64,000 nt of DNA from Sutcliffiella horikoshii (lineage in GTDB: Bacteria; Bacillota; Bacilli; Bacillales; Bacillaceae_I): the NCBI RefSeq assembly GCF_019931755.1, contig NZ_CP082918.1:2088001-2152000 (forward strand). The letters run 5' to 3'. The position numbers and the translations under genes were made by a program. Numbering within the stretch: the first letter of the stretch is position 1; every line of letters begins with the position of its first letter. Below are positions 9,107-17,938 of this stretch, piece after piece. Below the pieces are notes generated by a model. It saw only the letters and a list, made by a program, of their open reading frames with translations, was not told where the DNA came from and made no database searches.

Positions 9107-9230
9107 GAAAAATCCGCCCAGCTCCTGCTTCTCTTCTCACCCAAGTCAAAGCTGCAAATCGAAAAATCCCCCCTCCTCAAGCTAATCCTCCCCCCGTCGC
9201 CCAGACAGAGCCGCAAACCGGAAAAGCGTC
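9107..9230. repeat. Degenerate GC-rich tandem repeat, about 2 copies
   Basis: Two diverged copies of 54-60 bp are recognisable by GCTGCAAATCGAAAAATCC (ending near 9169) and GCCGCAAACCGGAAAAGCG (ending near 9229), each preceded by CAAGTCAAA or CAGACAGA. A third anchor, GGAAAAATCCGCCC, starts at 9106. It continues the intergenic region after array A and ends just before the RDD stop codon. The 68-codon open frame over it looks incidental. Confidence 0.5.
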
Positions 9231-9242
9231 AAATTCTTCCCC

Positions 9243-10046
9243 CTACAACTCATACTCCCACTCGTCCTTCATCTGCAAATAAAGCACCAGTAACATATCT
9301 TCCAACTCATCGTAATGTTTACTAGAAGGATCAAGCCCGATCTTAGGAAATAAGATATCTGCCATTTTACGAGTTAGAACGATCCGATCGTCCGTAGATA
9401 AAGAATCAAGACGGTCCGCATAAGTCTTTAAAAGCTTCCATTCTTTTGCTCCAAGGGATTTCAGGGCCCATTCTTCTACGAGACCACCCTCAGCGTTAAG
9501 TCCTTTTTCATCAATTAGTTTATCCAGCTTGGAAGCTTTCTTTTTCTTCTTCCCTCTTCTTTCATGCACCACGATGGTACCGGCTACGAGGTCCCCTAAT
9601 CGTTTATGCTTGGAATGGAAGAAGATCATCAGCATTCCAACTAGATAGTTCGCAGGTAACATATCAATGATTCGCAGAAAGTTACGGATTAAGCTGGAAA
9701 GCAAGGTGATGCTGTGCCCATTTTCTTGAATGACACGGATCCCAAGCATCTTTTTCCCAAATGTTCTTCCCCCTGTAAAATACTCAAGCAAGAAGTAATA
9801 GCTCCAATTCAATAAAAACATCAGTATGATAACTCCTGCAAACATATAAGATGGCATGTCCGTTTCAACATACTCAAATATACTTGCATTCAATCCTAAA
9901 ATTAGTGCAATGACAATTAATATATTTACAATCACCAACAATATGGTATCAAGTATAAAGGCTGCTGCACGGCTACCTAAGCCAGCAGAGTGAAACTGCA
10001 AAGAAACATATTCGGGAGTTTTTATATCTACTTGTTCTGTCTTCAA
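9243..10046 (-). CDS. RDD family membrane protein
   Basis: About 267 residues. The RDD domain (about 10-165) has the Arg in GLGSRAAAFILDTILL, the two Asp positions and three to four membrane helices, ending HKRLGDLVAGTIVVHE. A Lys-rich stretch and an acidic cytoplasmic tail of about 90 residues follow. GTG at 10058 has no ribosome site; TTG at 10046 is 6 bp after GTGGGA and is used with reservation. It is divergent from the SpoIIM-like gene, and RDD genes often sit with SpoIIM/MoxR/DUF58 clusters as here. The role is unknown; small-ion transport has been suggested for some RDD proteins. Confidence 0.8.
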   Translation of the reverse strand: MKTEQVDIKTPEYVSLQFHSAGLGSRAAAFILDTILLVIVNILIVIALILGLNASIFEYVETDMPSYMFAGVIILMFLLNWSYYFLLEYFTGGRTFGKKMLGIRVIQENGHSITLLSSLIRNFLRIIDMLPANYLVGMLMIFFHSKHKRLGDLVAGTIVVHERRGKKKKKASKLDKLIDEKGLNAEGGLVEEWALKSLGAKEWKLLKTYADRLDSLSTDDRIVLTRKMADILFPKIGLDPSSKHYDELEDMLLVLYLQMKDEWEYEL

Positions 10047-10154
10047 GTTGATTCCCACTTTCTATGGATAAATTTTACTTTAAGGTGTTTCTATTTCTCT
10101 ATAATATTACTATAATATAGAAGATAGATGAAAATGAGACACGAGGTGTAAAAG

Positions 10155-11117
10155 ATGAATGTCAAACAATTTATTAAACAGCATCGTGACCAGTGGAAGG
10201 AGCTAGAAAAACTAGCATCCGATTTACATAAGCGCAAACATATTACTGGGAAGAACCTCGAGCGATTCCACAGTCTCTACCAAAAGGCAGCACAGCACCT
10301 TTCTTATAGCCAAACTTATTTTCCAGAAGAAGAAGTTACTTCGTATCTTAATGGTCTAGTTTCAAAATCTCATAATCTGTTATACAAAGATCAGATTACG
10401 AGCTGGAAGCAAGCGAGCGACTTTTTTGGCCATAAGTTTATTGGCCTCCTTTATGAACAATGGAAATTTGTCGTGTTGGCTATGCTCCTCTTTACAATAG
10501 GCGGACTTGGGAGTTATTTTGCCGTCCTTTCTGATCCTCTTTATTTGTACTCCGTTCTTCCGGGAGACATGGCACAAAACTTTGATCCTGAAAAATTAGG
10601 AGACAGTGACGGAATGGTGGATGCCCCTGTGATGTCTGCGAGTATATTGACCAATAATATTCAGGTTGCCATACTTGCATTCGCCGGCGGGATAACCTTT
10701 GGTTTGTTGACTGTCTATGTATTGATCTACAATGGGATTATTGTAGGCGCAATTGCTGCCTTGTTTTGGCATTATGATATGACATATGAGTTCTGGGCTT
10801 ATATTGTTCCACACGGGATGATTGAACTGACAGCGATTTTCATAGCAGGCGGCGCTGGATTATTAATGGGGTACAAGCTTTTTGTACCTGGTGAATATTC
10901 TAGAGGCTATCAGTTGAAGCGGAATGCCAAACGTTCTGTGCAATTGTTAATTGGAACAATACCGTTGTTTATCATAGCAGGGATAATTGAAGGTTTCATC
11001 ACCCCTGCCGCGATTTCGTTGGAAGCTAAGTACCTGGTTGCGGGACTGACTGTTATCGGCTTAATACTTTATGTTGCACTAGGCAGTCTTAAACTTCGCA
11101 AAGCCCAGTTACAATAA
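10155..11117 (+). CDS. Stage II sporulation protein M-like membrane protein
   Basis: 320 residues. A soluble helical N-terminus of about 95 residues (MNVKQFIKQHRDQWKELEKL) is followed by a membrane domain with about five to six helices, including the family signature PHGMIELTAIFIAGGAGLLMGY. It belongs to the DUF95/SpoIIM superfamily but is longer than SpoIIM itself (about 210 residues) and has the extra N-terminal domain usual for members next to RDD and MoxR genes. It ends by overlapping the last 9 bp of the convergent DUF58 gene, with no terminator visible between them. AGGTG precedes the ATG. Confidence 0.82.
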   Translation: MNVKQFIKQHRDQWKELEKLASDLHKRKHITGKNLERFHSLYQKAAQHLSYSQTYFPEEEVTSYLNGLVSKSHNLLYKDQITSWKQASDFFGHKFIGLLYEQWKFVVLAMLLFTIGGLGSYFAVLSDPLYLYSVLPGDMAQNFDPEKLGDSDGMVDAPVMSASILTNNIQVAILAFAGGITFGLLTVYVLIYNGIIVGAIAALFWHYDMTYEFWAYIVPHGMIELTAIFIAGGAGLLMGYKLFVPGEYSRGYQLKRNAKRSVQLLIGTIPLFIIAGIIEGFITPAAISLEAKYLVAGLTVIGLILYVALGSLKLRKAQLQ

Positions 11118-12470
11118 CCCTCTGTTCATGGTATCGATATAATGGGATACAGCGGTTGTTGCAAGCCGTTCTTCACGGGCCTCCACCATTAGGAGGCCCT
11201 GTTTTTCCCATTTGCCTTTTTCTCGTTTTTTCGTTAATAGTTGTTGCTGCGCGACCCCTTTTATCATTGTTTCTTCTAAAGAGGTAACAGGAGCCCCTGC
11301 TCTTTTCCCCAATATCTCGTCTTCTACCCCAATCATGAAAAAGAGATGCCTTTGTCTTATTCTCTTAAGGTAGATCAGGGCGCTTTCCTCATGCAGAAAT
11401 GTTTTAACATCACTGAATAAAAGGATAAGGCTTCGCTTCTTTTGAACAAGCTGTAAGTATTGAAATACTTCAGCATAGTTGGATTCTGCTGCATCAACTT
11501 GAACGTTATAAATGGTTTTCAAGATTGTTTGCAAATGAGGCATCCCTTTTGCGGGTGGAATATATGCTTTTACATTTTTAGAAAATGCAAGTACTGCAAC
11601 ATAATCCCCTTTTTGTAATGCAGCTGCAGCAACAGTTAATGCTGCTTCTAAAGATCTCTCCAAACGATTCCCCTTTTTCAGTTCTGCCCCCATCATTCTT
11701 CCACAATCGATGAGTATGGTAATGTATTTACCGTGTTCTGGTTCATACTCATTTGTCATGACTTCCTGTAATTTGGCCGTTTGGCGCCAGTTTATCTTCC
11801 TTGGATCATCCCCTACCACGTAAGAACGTATTTTAGAAAATTCCCCAACGCCACTTTTTTGCTTTCGAATAGTAACTCCTTCATGAATCAGAAATTTTTG
11901 GGCATTCTCCAAGTACTGTTTGGCCTCCGTCATATCAGGAATTACTTTTATCATTTCTTTCTCTTCAAATACCATTTGCTTTTGCCAGAGACCGATTCGA
12001 CTTTGATATCGTAGATGCAGCTTTGTGACATGATACTCGCCTCTTACAGGCGCAGTAGTATAGTAGGTAAATTGTTTTCTACTGTTTTTTACGACCATTC
12101 CGGTAAAAGGAAAAGGTCGAGAAAAGGACTGGGGTATACCATCTTTTATTTCAACTTTCATGTCATGTTCGGTTGGATTTTCCACCATAATGTTGACAGG
12201 ATAATTAATCCCCCGCTCCATATCGCCGGGAATGCTTCTCGACATTCTGAGTCTTTTTTTACTTGGGGTAAGTACAAGGTCCACCAAGCTGAAAAGAATA
12301 AAGAACACATTTATCAGTAAGACAACCGGCCAAGAAATGGTTACAAAAAAACTCAATACAATAAAAGTCAGAGATAGTAAACAAAATAAAAGTACTAGTC
12401 TACTAGTAGGTAATATCCCTTTATCTTGGAACAGGAATCGACCCCACAAGTTCTTCAATGATTTGTTCAA
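11109..12470 (-). CDS. DUF58 protein (von Willebrand A-like)
   Basis: 453 residues. Two membrane helices at about 25-65 are followed by a beta-rich region and the DUF58 core with GEFSKIRSYVVGDDPRKINWRQTAK, then a VWA-like fold with ILIDCGRMMG. The start is a TTG 8 bp after GGAGGG, placing the 5' end 50 bp inside the MoxR gene. MoxR ATPases and DUF58/VWA proteins act together as chaperone-like pairs that mature or insert other proteins. B. subtilis has a comparable pair (YeaC/YeaD). The client here is unknown. Confidence 0.85.
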   Translation of the reverse strand: MNKSLKNLWGRFLFQDKGILPTSRLVLLFCLLSLTFIVLSFFVTISWPVVLLINVFFILFSLVDLVLTPSKKRLRMSRSIPGDMERGINYPVNIMVENPTEHDMKVEIKDGIPQSFSRPFPFTGMVVKNSRKQFTYYTTAPVRGEYHVTKLHLRYQSRIGLWQKQMVFEEKEMIKVIPDMTEAKQYLENAQKFLIHEGVTIRKQKSGVGEFSKIRSYVVGDDPRKINWRQTAKLQEVMTNEYEPEHGKYITILIDCGRMMGAELKKGNRLERSLEAALTVAAAALQKGDYVAVLAFSKNVKAYIPPAKGMPHLQTILKTIYNVQVDAAESNYAEVFQYLQLVQKKRSLILLFSDVKTFLHEESALIYLKRIRQRHLFFMIGVEDEILGKRAGAPVTSLEETMIKGVAQQQLLTKKREKGKWEKQGLLMVEAREERLATTAVSHYIDTMNRGLL

Positions 12471-13350
12471 CAGTCGCTCCCTCCAATTCCGTATGAGGAG
12501 ATAATTGAATACGGTGACGAAGGGCAGGTTTTGTCACCATTTTAATATCATCAGGGGTTACATAGTTACGGTTGCTCAAGTAAGCCCATGCTTGTGCAGC
12601 TCTTCCGATTGAGATCCCCGCACGTGTGCTGGCACCGAATCGAATGGAATCAGATTCTCGCGTTTTACGGACAATTTGCATCATGTAATCCAGGATGCTT
12701 TCGCTAAGGGTAACTTGTTGAATTTCTTTTCTGATGCTTAGGAAGGTTTCCATGTCTAATACCGGCTCAACATCAGTATGAGTAAATTTATTTTCCATTA
12801 CTTGTTTCAGTACTGCGGTTTCTTCTTCAAGACTTGGAAAATCAATATGTAACTTGAAAAGAAAACGGTCTTGTTGTGCCTCCGGAAGCGGGTATGTTCC
12901 TTCAAATTCTATAGGGTTCTGAGTGGCAACAACAAAAAATACATCCGCTAAAGGAAACGTTTCCCCTTGAATGGTGACTTGTTTCTCTTCCATCGCCTCA
13001 AGAAGTGCAGCTTGTGTTTTTGCAGGGGTTCTATTAATTTCATCTGCAAGTAGGATGTTGGTGAAAATAGGTCCCTTCAAGGTTTCAAATGCGCCTTCTT
13101 TCATATTGTAAATCGAACTTCCTGTAATATCACTCGGCAGTAAATCTGGGGTAAACTGAATGCGATTGAATTTACCGCCCAAAAGGCTTGCTAGAGTCCT
13201 TACCATTTGGGTTTTTCCGGTGCCGGGCACTCCTTCTAATAAAACGTGCCCGCCTGCTAGAACGGAAGATAGTAAGAGTTTCAGATTTAAATGTTGACCT
13301 AATATTCTTTCCTCATATTTTTCAAGAAGAGATGCTAATTCTACTTTCAT
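12421..13350 (-). CDS. MoxR family AAA+ ATPase
   Basis: 309 residues with the complete AAA+ set: Walker A GVPGTGKT near residue 40, Walker B LLADEINRTPAKTQ near residue 102, sensor 1 FVVATQNPIEFEGTYPLPEAQQDRF, and sensor 2 in the C-terminal lid. This is the MRP/MoxR subgroup. It overlaps the gene before it by 4 bp and the one after by 50 bp, so translation is likely coupled with DUF4350 and DUF58. It should energise remodelling of a membrane or envelope client together with the DUF58 protein. Confidence 0.92.
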   Translation of the reverse strand: MKVELASLLEKYEERILGQHLNLKLLLSSVLAGGHVLLEGVPGTGKTQMVRTLASLLGGKFNRIQFTPDLLPSDITGSSIYNMKEGAFETLKGPIFTNILLADEINRTPAKTQAALLEAMEEKQVTIQGETFPLADVFFVVATQNPIEFEGTYPLPEAQQDRFLFKLHIDFPSLEEETAVLKQVMENKFTHTDVEPVLDMETFLSIRKEIQQVTLSESILDYMMQIVRKTRESDSIRFGASTRAGISIGRAAQAWAYLSNRNYVTPDDIKMVTKPALRHRIQLSPHTELEGATVEQIIEELVGSIPVPR

Positions 13351-14486
13351 CCCTCTTCCACCTCTTTCCTTAATATATCAAGCTTTTTAGACCATTCTAG
13401 ATACTCTTGTTTTGTAATTTTCTCTTTTGCTAACACTTGTGTTAATTGATGGATTAATAAATCTATTTTCCCATCTTCCATCGTTTTCCACCTTTTATGC
13501 AAGAAAACGGCACACTCTTTCCACTCTCGGTTATATGGAATCCCCCATCTTTCTTGCAATAAATATTTTACATACTCGGCCTGCGTGGTCAGGGAATCCT
13601 GATAGGCATTTCCTTTCAAGTACCATGCAGCTAACGCTCGAAGGCTTTCATCACTAAATCTGACTGTTTCCTCACGAGGCTGTAAAATCGGACCAAACCT
13701 TTTTCCCTGTTTCCAAAGTAAAAATATTGCGATTAATATTCCTTGGAAGAGCAACAGCAAAAACCAATCCTGATAAACGTCAAAGGAAGAGGACCCTGTG
13801 TCTCCGTGATTGTACTCATCAAAAAGGATAGATACCTCATTGTTTAACCCATCTTGTTGAACCAATCCAAGAACAAGTGGGAGATGATCCTTTTGTAAGA
13901 TGTCTTGATTTGTTAGCCAATGAGGCGTCAATGCTACGATGAGTGTTCCCTCTCCATACTTCTGCTTAACGGCTACATCCCCGAGTTGATCGGAAAGAAG
14001 TATCTCATCTTCCTCTCCCGGTTCTAACCTCACAGGCGAATAAACGTTCCCTACAAGGTTGGTTCCACTGGAATCATTGATGGTTTGCTCCGGAAGCATT
14101 GTTTCAACAAAGGTTGTTCGAATATCAAAAAATCCTTTTGGATTATTTTTCAATAAAAAGATCGTGTTGCCTTTTTCCATAAAGTCAATATAAGATGCCA
14201 TCTCTTTTGAATCGGGAGTAAAATATGGTTCTACCATCAACAATACCTGTTTTCCCTGTGATTCAGGAAGTAAGGCTGGAGGCTGTTCCCATCTTCTCAC
14301 CATTTCCAATTCGTTGTCCAAGTAGGTGTAGAAAGCTTTCAACCCATTAGGTGAAGGAGACGTTGAATCGTAAGGTGAGAATTCCTGTGGCTTTTGCGAT
14401 AGAACGAAGAAGGAGCAGATGGTAAAAAGAACGACTAGCACTCCAAACCATATCCATCCTTTTTTCTTAGCAGTATTTACTTTCAA
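13347..14486 (-). CDS. DUF4350 membrane protein
   Basis: 379 residues. One membrane helix at about 12-30, an extracytoplasmic domain with the DUF4350 pattern (SPNGLKAFYTYLDNE, then VLLMVEPYFTP), a second helix at about 240-260 and a helical cytoplasmic tail of about 110 residues. TTG start 6 bp after GGAGGG. This domain usually occurs between DUF4129 and MoxR genes, as here. The exposed part may be a degenerate GATase-like or ABC-type gliding-motility fold. Function unknown. Confidence 0.78.
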   Translation of the reverse strand: MKVNTAKKKGWIWFGVLVVLFTICSFFVLSQKPQEFSPYDSTSPSPNGLKAFYTYLDNELEMVRRWEQPPALLPESQGKQVLLMVEPYFTPDSKEMASYIDFMEKGNTIFLLKNNPKGFFDIRTTFVETMLPEQTINDSSGTNLVGNVYSPVRLEPGEEDEILLSDQLGDVAVKQKYGEGTLIVALTPHWLTNQDILQKDHLPLVLGLVQQDGLNNEVSILFDEYNHGDTGSSSFDVYQDWFLLLLFQGILIAIFLLWKQGKRFGPILQPREETVRFSDESLRALAAWYLKGNAYQDSLTTQAEYVKYLLQERWGIPYNREWKECAVFLHKRWKTMEDGKIDLLIHQLTQVLAKEKITKQEYLEWSKKLDILRKEVEEG

Positions 14487-14504
14487 GTCCCACCCTCCTT
14501 CCTT

Positions 14505-15140
14505 CTATATTTCTTGATGTGAATCATTTATCCACTTTAATGCGACATCTCTAAAGAATAGATAATCGTCTTTTTCTATTTTTTGTTTGCCATATGTTGC
14601 TCGATCGAACAATAAAGCAAAATTGAAGAAGAACTCAGCCAGGTCTTTTTGTTCTCTTCTTAACTCATCATAATACTCCCAATTCGTTTTCCATATTTTC
14701 GCTTCCAGCCATTGCCGTTCATGGAAGTTCAAAAGTAAGCCAAGAAAAAGGTGTCTTGTAGCAAGCGAGTAGTCTTCCATTTCTTCAAACCTTTTCGCCT
14801 CATCAACATGTTGCTGAAAAGACCACTCTAACTCCACACCAGATTGAAAAGGCTTGTTTTTTTTATTCCGACCAAAACGGTTACTTTTTACAAGGTACGT
14901 AATGACGAAAGCGGTTAATATTACGATTACTAGGATGATGACGAGAACCATTATGTTCCCTGCTGTTCCGCTTGTATTTTCCATGGATGGGAAAAGGCGT
15001 GAAAGTAAATCTGCTAGCCATGCCTTAAATTCGTCCCACCAAATTTGCAGGGTGTTTCTAGAATCAAGATAGTATACTTGATATTCCTGTCCGTCTAGGA
15101 TTTCTTCCAGTTGTTCTCTTGCTTCTGGTTCTTTAAGCAC
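14505..15140 (-). CDS. DUF4129 membrane protein
   Basis: About 211 residues. A short exposed N-terminus, one membrane helix at about 60-85, then a cytoplasmic domain with the DUF4129 pattern: YSLATRHLFLGLLLNFHERQWLEAKIWKT in parts, ending FFRDVALKW. The frame opens at GTG 15152, but AGGTGA lies 8 bp before the GTG at 15140, which is preferred. DUF4129 is found in transglutaminase-like proteins and beside MoxR/DUF58 genes. It lies 18 bp upstream of the DUF4350 gene in the same run. Confidence 0.72.
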   Translation of the reverse strand: MLKEPEAREQLEEILDGQEYQVYYLDSRNTLQIWWDEFKAWLADLLSRLFPSMENTSGTAGNIMVLVIILVIVILTAFVITYLVKSNRFGRNKKNKPFQSGVELEWSFQQHVDEAKRFEEMEDYSLATRHLFLGLLLNFHERQWLEAKIWKTNWEYYDELRREQKDLAEFFFNFALLFDRATYGKQKIEKDDYLFFRDVALKWINDSHQEI

Positions 15141-15176
15141 GATAAATATCACCTGCCCTTTCCAAAGGAATCGGGT

Positions 15177-16091
15177 TTAACTAATATGGTAATCATCAAT
15201 CAGATCTCTCAAATCATCTGCGTCATGACGAAGTTTTAAATCTAAATAAATAACGGCGTATCCTACTGCCATAATGAGGGTGGTAAACAGAGTTGTAAAA
15301 CTGACTATTAATCCAAGTAGAACACTGTTTCCAAGAAAAGCAGAGAACGATAACTCTATTGCTACAGCTATGGATGTGGTAATTAAAAAGAAAATGATAT
15401 AAAGTCCTATCAATTTAAATGTTCTACCTTTGGATAGTCTCCAGCTTCTTGTTAACCCGGGAGAGTTCTTGTCCAATACTACTGAGCCGAAGAAGAAACT
15501 CCATCTTGTAAGGAGAAACGCACCGATTAAGAACAAACTGATAGTCAGCACGATAGAAACGATAACTCCTGCTATAACATCTATAGCGAAGAAAATAATG
15601 GGAATAAGTACGCCTAGAAGTATAAATCCAAAAATGATACTAAACGCGATGATAACGTATAACAGAGATGAACCAATCAACGGGAAAAAGCGCCCAAACG
15701 CCTGTTTGACAACTGTACTAACGGTAAACTCTCGATTATGTTTAATATGATTTACGCCAAATAAAATGGCAGCTTGAGCAACAGGATATGTAAACAATAC
15801 TAATAAGGAAACAAGTGCTATTCCCATGTCAGCTGCAAGATTAGAAGATAAAGAGGCTTCTTCGGCCAATTCCAAATTTCTTATCATCTCTTCATACCAA
15901 GCTCCCCCGCCGCCTTCTTGTCTGAAAAAACTTTTACCGGCAGCCAATTCAATAATTGCTTGCAGAAGGTAGATTGGTCCAACTAAAAGTAATAAGATGA
16001 TGAAAAAATCTTTAAACTTGTATTTACTGATTTTAAATGTTTGATCCAGGATTTCCCCGAACCCTTTTGGTTTGTTAAAATTACTGTTCAT
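15177..16091 (-). CDS. Polytopic membrane protein, first gene of the MoxR cluster
   Basis: 304 residues. A conserved-looking N-terminus (FGEILDQTFKISKYKFKDFF) resembles the amphipathic start of glycerophosphodiesterase-type membrane domains, followed by about six hydrophobic segments and the RSWRLSKG loop also typical of that superfamily. No catalytic motif is visible. It appears to head the run membrane protein / DUF4129 / DUF4350 / MoxR / DUF58, all minus strand with 24 bp or less between genes. The ATG follows GGGAGGAAATGGA. Confidence 0.6.
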   Translation of the reverse strand: MNSNFNKPKGFGEILDQTFKISKYKFKDFFIILLLLVGPIYLLQAIIELAAGKSFFRQEGGGGAWYEEMIRNLELAEEASLSSNLAADMGIALVSLLVLFTYPVAQAAILFGVNHIKHNREFTVSTVVKQAFGRFFPLIGSSLLYVIIAFSIIFGFILLGVLIPIIFFAIDVIAGVIVSIVLTISLFLIGAFLLTRWSFFFGSVVLDKNSPGLTRSWRLSKGRTFKLIGLYIIFFLITTSIAVAIELSFSAFLGNSVLLGLIVSFTTLFTTLIMAVGYAVIYLDLKLRHDADDLRDLIDDYHIS

Positions 16092-16201
16092 TCCATTTCC
16101 TCCCTTAAACTATTCCAAATGTTGTCATATCGACTATTTTACCATTAATCTAGCAAAATTCGAGAAATAAATTGCGGAAATGTGTAGATTTAAAAAATAT
16201 G

Positions 16202-16234
16202 AAAAGCCGCTCTCCTGTGGGAAGAACGGCTTTT
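16202..16234 (-). terminator. Terminator after the GIY-YIG gene
   Basis: AAAAGCCG and CGGCTTTT pair around 17 bases; the minus strand ends in CTTTTCATATTTTTT. It lies 15 bp past the GIY-YIG stop. Confidence 0.75.
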
Positions 16235-16248
16235 TGTAATTCGGCTTT

Positions 16249-16623
16249 TTATTTGTAGAAGACTTTTTCCACATTATACTTTGCGTGAAGTGTGTTAGCG
16301 ATGTACGTTTCATAAATTTCTCTTTCCATTGGATCCTCAACGATACACACGTCAATGCGATACACTTCATCACGGTGGTTTTTGATTGGGGATACATTGT
16401 CCTCAAAATGCTTTTTAATTCGTTGGCGAAGCTTTCTCGCTTTTCCAACAAATAATAAATCTTCATTTATATTAAAGAACATATAAATTCCGCCTTGATC
16501 GCGTGGAATTTTATGAAAATCAATAAAGCCATTTATCGGTGTAATAATTGGTTCATCATTTGTACGAATCTGCTGGCGTTCCGTAATGGATACACTAGGA
16601 TTTGGTATGGTAATTTTTATCAT
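16249..16623 (-). CDS. Single-domain GIY-YIG protein (UvrC N-domain-like)
   Basis: 124 residues. GGIYMFFNINEDLLFVGKARKLRQRIKKHF matches, in parts, the UvrC N-terminal nuclease: the GIY strand is GIYMF, YIG is replaced by FVG, and the catalytic Arg of RKLRQR is kept. It ends YNVEKVFYK, like the UvrC ETYIANTLHAKYN helix. Residues 1-40 are an extra segment. This is a stand-alone protein comparable to B. subtilis YurQ, with no helicase-binding or RNase H-like half. A role in nucleotide excision or structure-specific cleavage is inferred. Confidence 0.8.
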   Translation of the reverse strand: MIKITIPNPSVSITERQQIRTNDEPIITPINGFIDFHKIPRDQGGIYMFFNINEDLLFVGKARKLRQRIKKHFEDNVSPIKNHRDEVYRIDVCIVEDPMEREIYETYIANTLHAKYNVEKVFYK

Positions 16624-16694
16624 AGTAAGTCACGTCCTCTTTTTCAGTAGAGCTACATGGTAACACAACGGCCTGATAATAGCTATAACAGTTT

Positions 16695-17819
16695 TTATCC
16701 AGGTGTTTGTATGGCTCCTGCTACATCATAGTTGCTGATGTCAAGTACTGTAGGTTGACCCATGGCTAGCCTAGCCAACTCAGCTCCTAAAAAAGGTCCG
16801 CTGGTTAATCCTGAAGCGCCGAGTCCATTGGCCATAAAGACATTATCGTGATTTGGAAGCTTGCCGATCACCGGAAGGAAACCTGGTGTAAACGGACGGA
16901 ATCCGACCCGCGTTTCCAATATGGTGCCGTCTGATAAACCTGGTGCTATTTCCAATGCCTTACTTAAGATCTCATTCAAGCCGCCTGCTGTAATCCTTGT
17001 ATCAAAACCGGCATCATCCTCATGTGTGGCCCCTACCACAATCCGACCGTTTTCAAAGCTAAGGATATACTGATTATTTGGTGGCATAACCACAGGCCAA
17101 TCTTTCGTCTGTTTCGTATCGATTTCCAAGTGAACGATTTGTGCCTTTTGGGGGACAACTTCGAATCTCACACCCAACTCTAGAAAAATTTCCTGTGACC
17201 AGGCTCCACCCGTCACAATAAACAAGTCTGCTTCCACTCTCTCTTCCCCAAGTATTACACCTGTCACCTGGTTATCTTTGACTTCAAGGCCCGCATCGCC
17301 TTCAAGGAACTTGGCCTCATGCTTTTTGGCACCATTTATAAGAGCGTTGCGAAGGGCACGACCATTCACCTTTGCCCCTCCGGAAACGTGGACAGAACCG
17401 TACTCTTCAGACAACATGGGAAAAAGTTCTTTCGTTTTTTCTGGACTTAAGATTGTCACCTCGCCAATCTCAGGAGCTTCTTCTCTTCTTTTAATAGCTC
17501 TTTCCGCCATCTTCTCGAGTTTCTCTTTATCTTTATGTAAGCTTATAGCCCCTACACGGTTGTACCCGGTTTCCCTTTCTCCATCTGCTTCTAAGTGATC
17601 AATTAAAGTTGGGTAATACATTGCACCGTTTTTGACCATGTTATACCAAGCTTTATTCCTGCGCTGTGATATCCAAGGGCAGATAATTCCAGCAGCCGCA
17701 TCTGTTGCTTGCCCTTTATCAAAACGGTCGATAACCGTTACATTTTCCCCAGCTTTTGCTAAATGATAAGCGGCAGAGGCCCCCAGGATCCCAGCGCCGA
17801 TAATTATGATGTTTTTCAT
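16695..17819 (-). CDS. FAD-dependent amine/amino-acid oxidoreductase (DAO family)
   Basis: 374 residues from the ATG at 17819, which follows AAAGGTG; the frame opens further upstream without a ribosome site. The N-terminus is the FAD-binding Rossmann motif IIIIGAGILGASAAYHLAKAG. GRIVVGATHEDDAGFD and the C-terminal ANGLGASGLTSGPFLGAELA are typical of glycine oxidase / DadA-like proteins. It should oxidise a primary or secondary amine to an imine, with FAD reduced. The substrate is unknown and no ThiO context (thiamin genes) is present. Confidence 0.85.
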   Translation of the reverse strand: MKNIIIIGAGILGASAAYHLAKAGENVTVIDRFDKGQATDAAAGIICPWISQRRNKAWYNMVKNGAMYYPTLIDHLEADGERETGYNRVGAISLHKDKEKLEKMAERAIKRREEAPEIGEVTILSPEKTKELFPMLSEEYGSVHVSGGAKVNGRALRNALINGAKKHEAKFLEGDAGLEVKDNQVTGVILGEERVEADLFIVTGGAWSQEIFLELGVRFEVVPQKAQIVHLEIDTKQTKDWPVVMPPNNQYILSFENGRIVVGATHEDDAGFDTRITAGGLNEILSKALEIAPGLSDGTILETRVGFRPFTPGFLPVIGKLPNHDNVFMANGLGASGLTSGPFLGAELARLAMGQPTVLDISNYDVAGAIQTPG

Positions 17820-17906
17820 TAATTTACACCTTTTCATTTTTAAAAGTCTTTTGTCTCTATAAGTGTACAGGATTTTCAGCAAAGGCTCAATTTTCCCGAA
17901 GAAAAA

Positions 17907-17929
17907 CCCCTCCTTAATAAAAGAAGGGG
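17907..17929 (-). terminator. Terminator of the alkaline phosphatase gene
   Basis: CCCCTCCTT pairs with AAGAAGGGG with one mismatch and a 5-base loop; the minus strand continues TTTTTCTTC. It starts 10 bp past the stop. Confidence 0.75.
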
Positions 17930-17938
17930 AGAAAATAT

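Noticed and set aside
9076..9282. 68-residue Pro-rich protein on the plus strand
   Set aside because: It lies over word array A and the degenerate repeat, has no ribosome site, and overlaps the RDD gene end.
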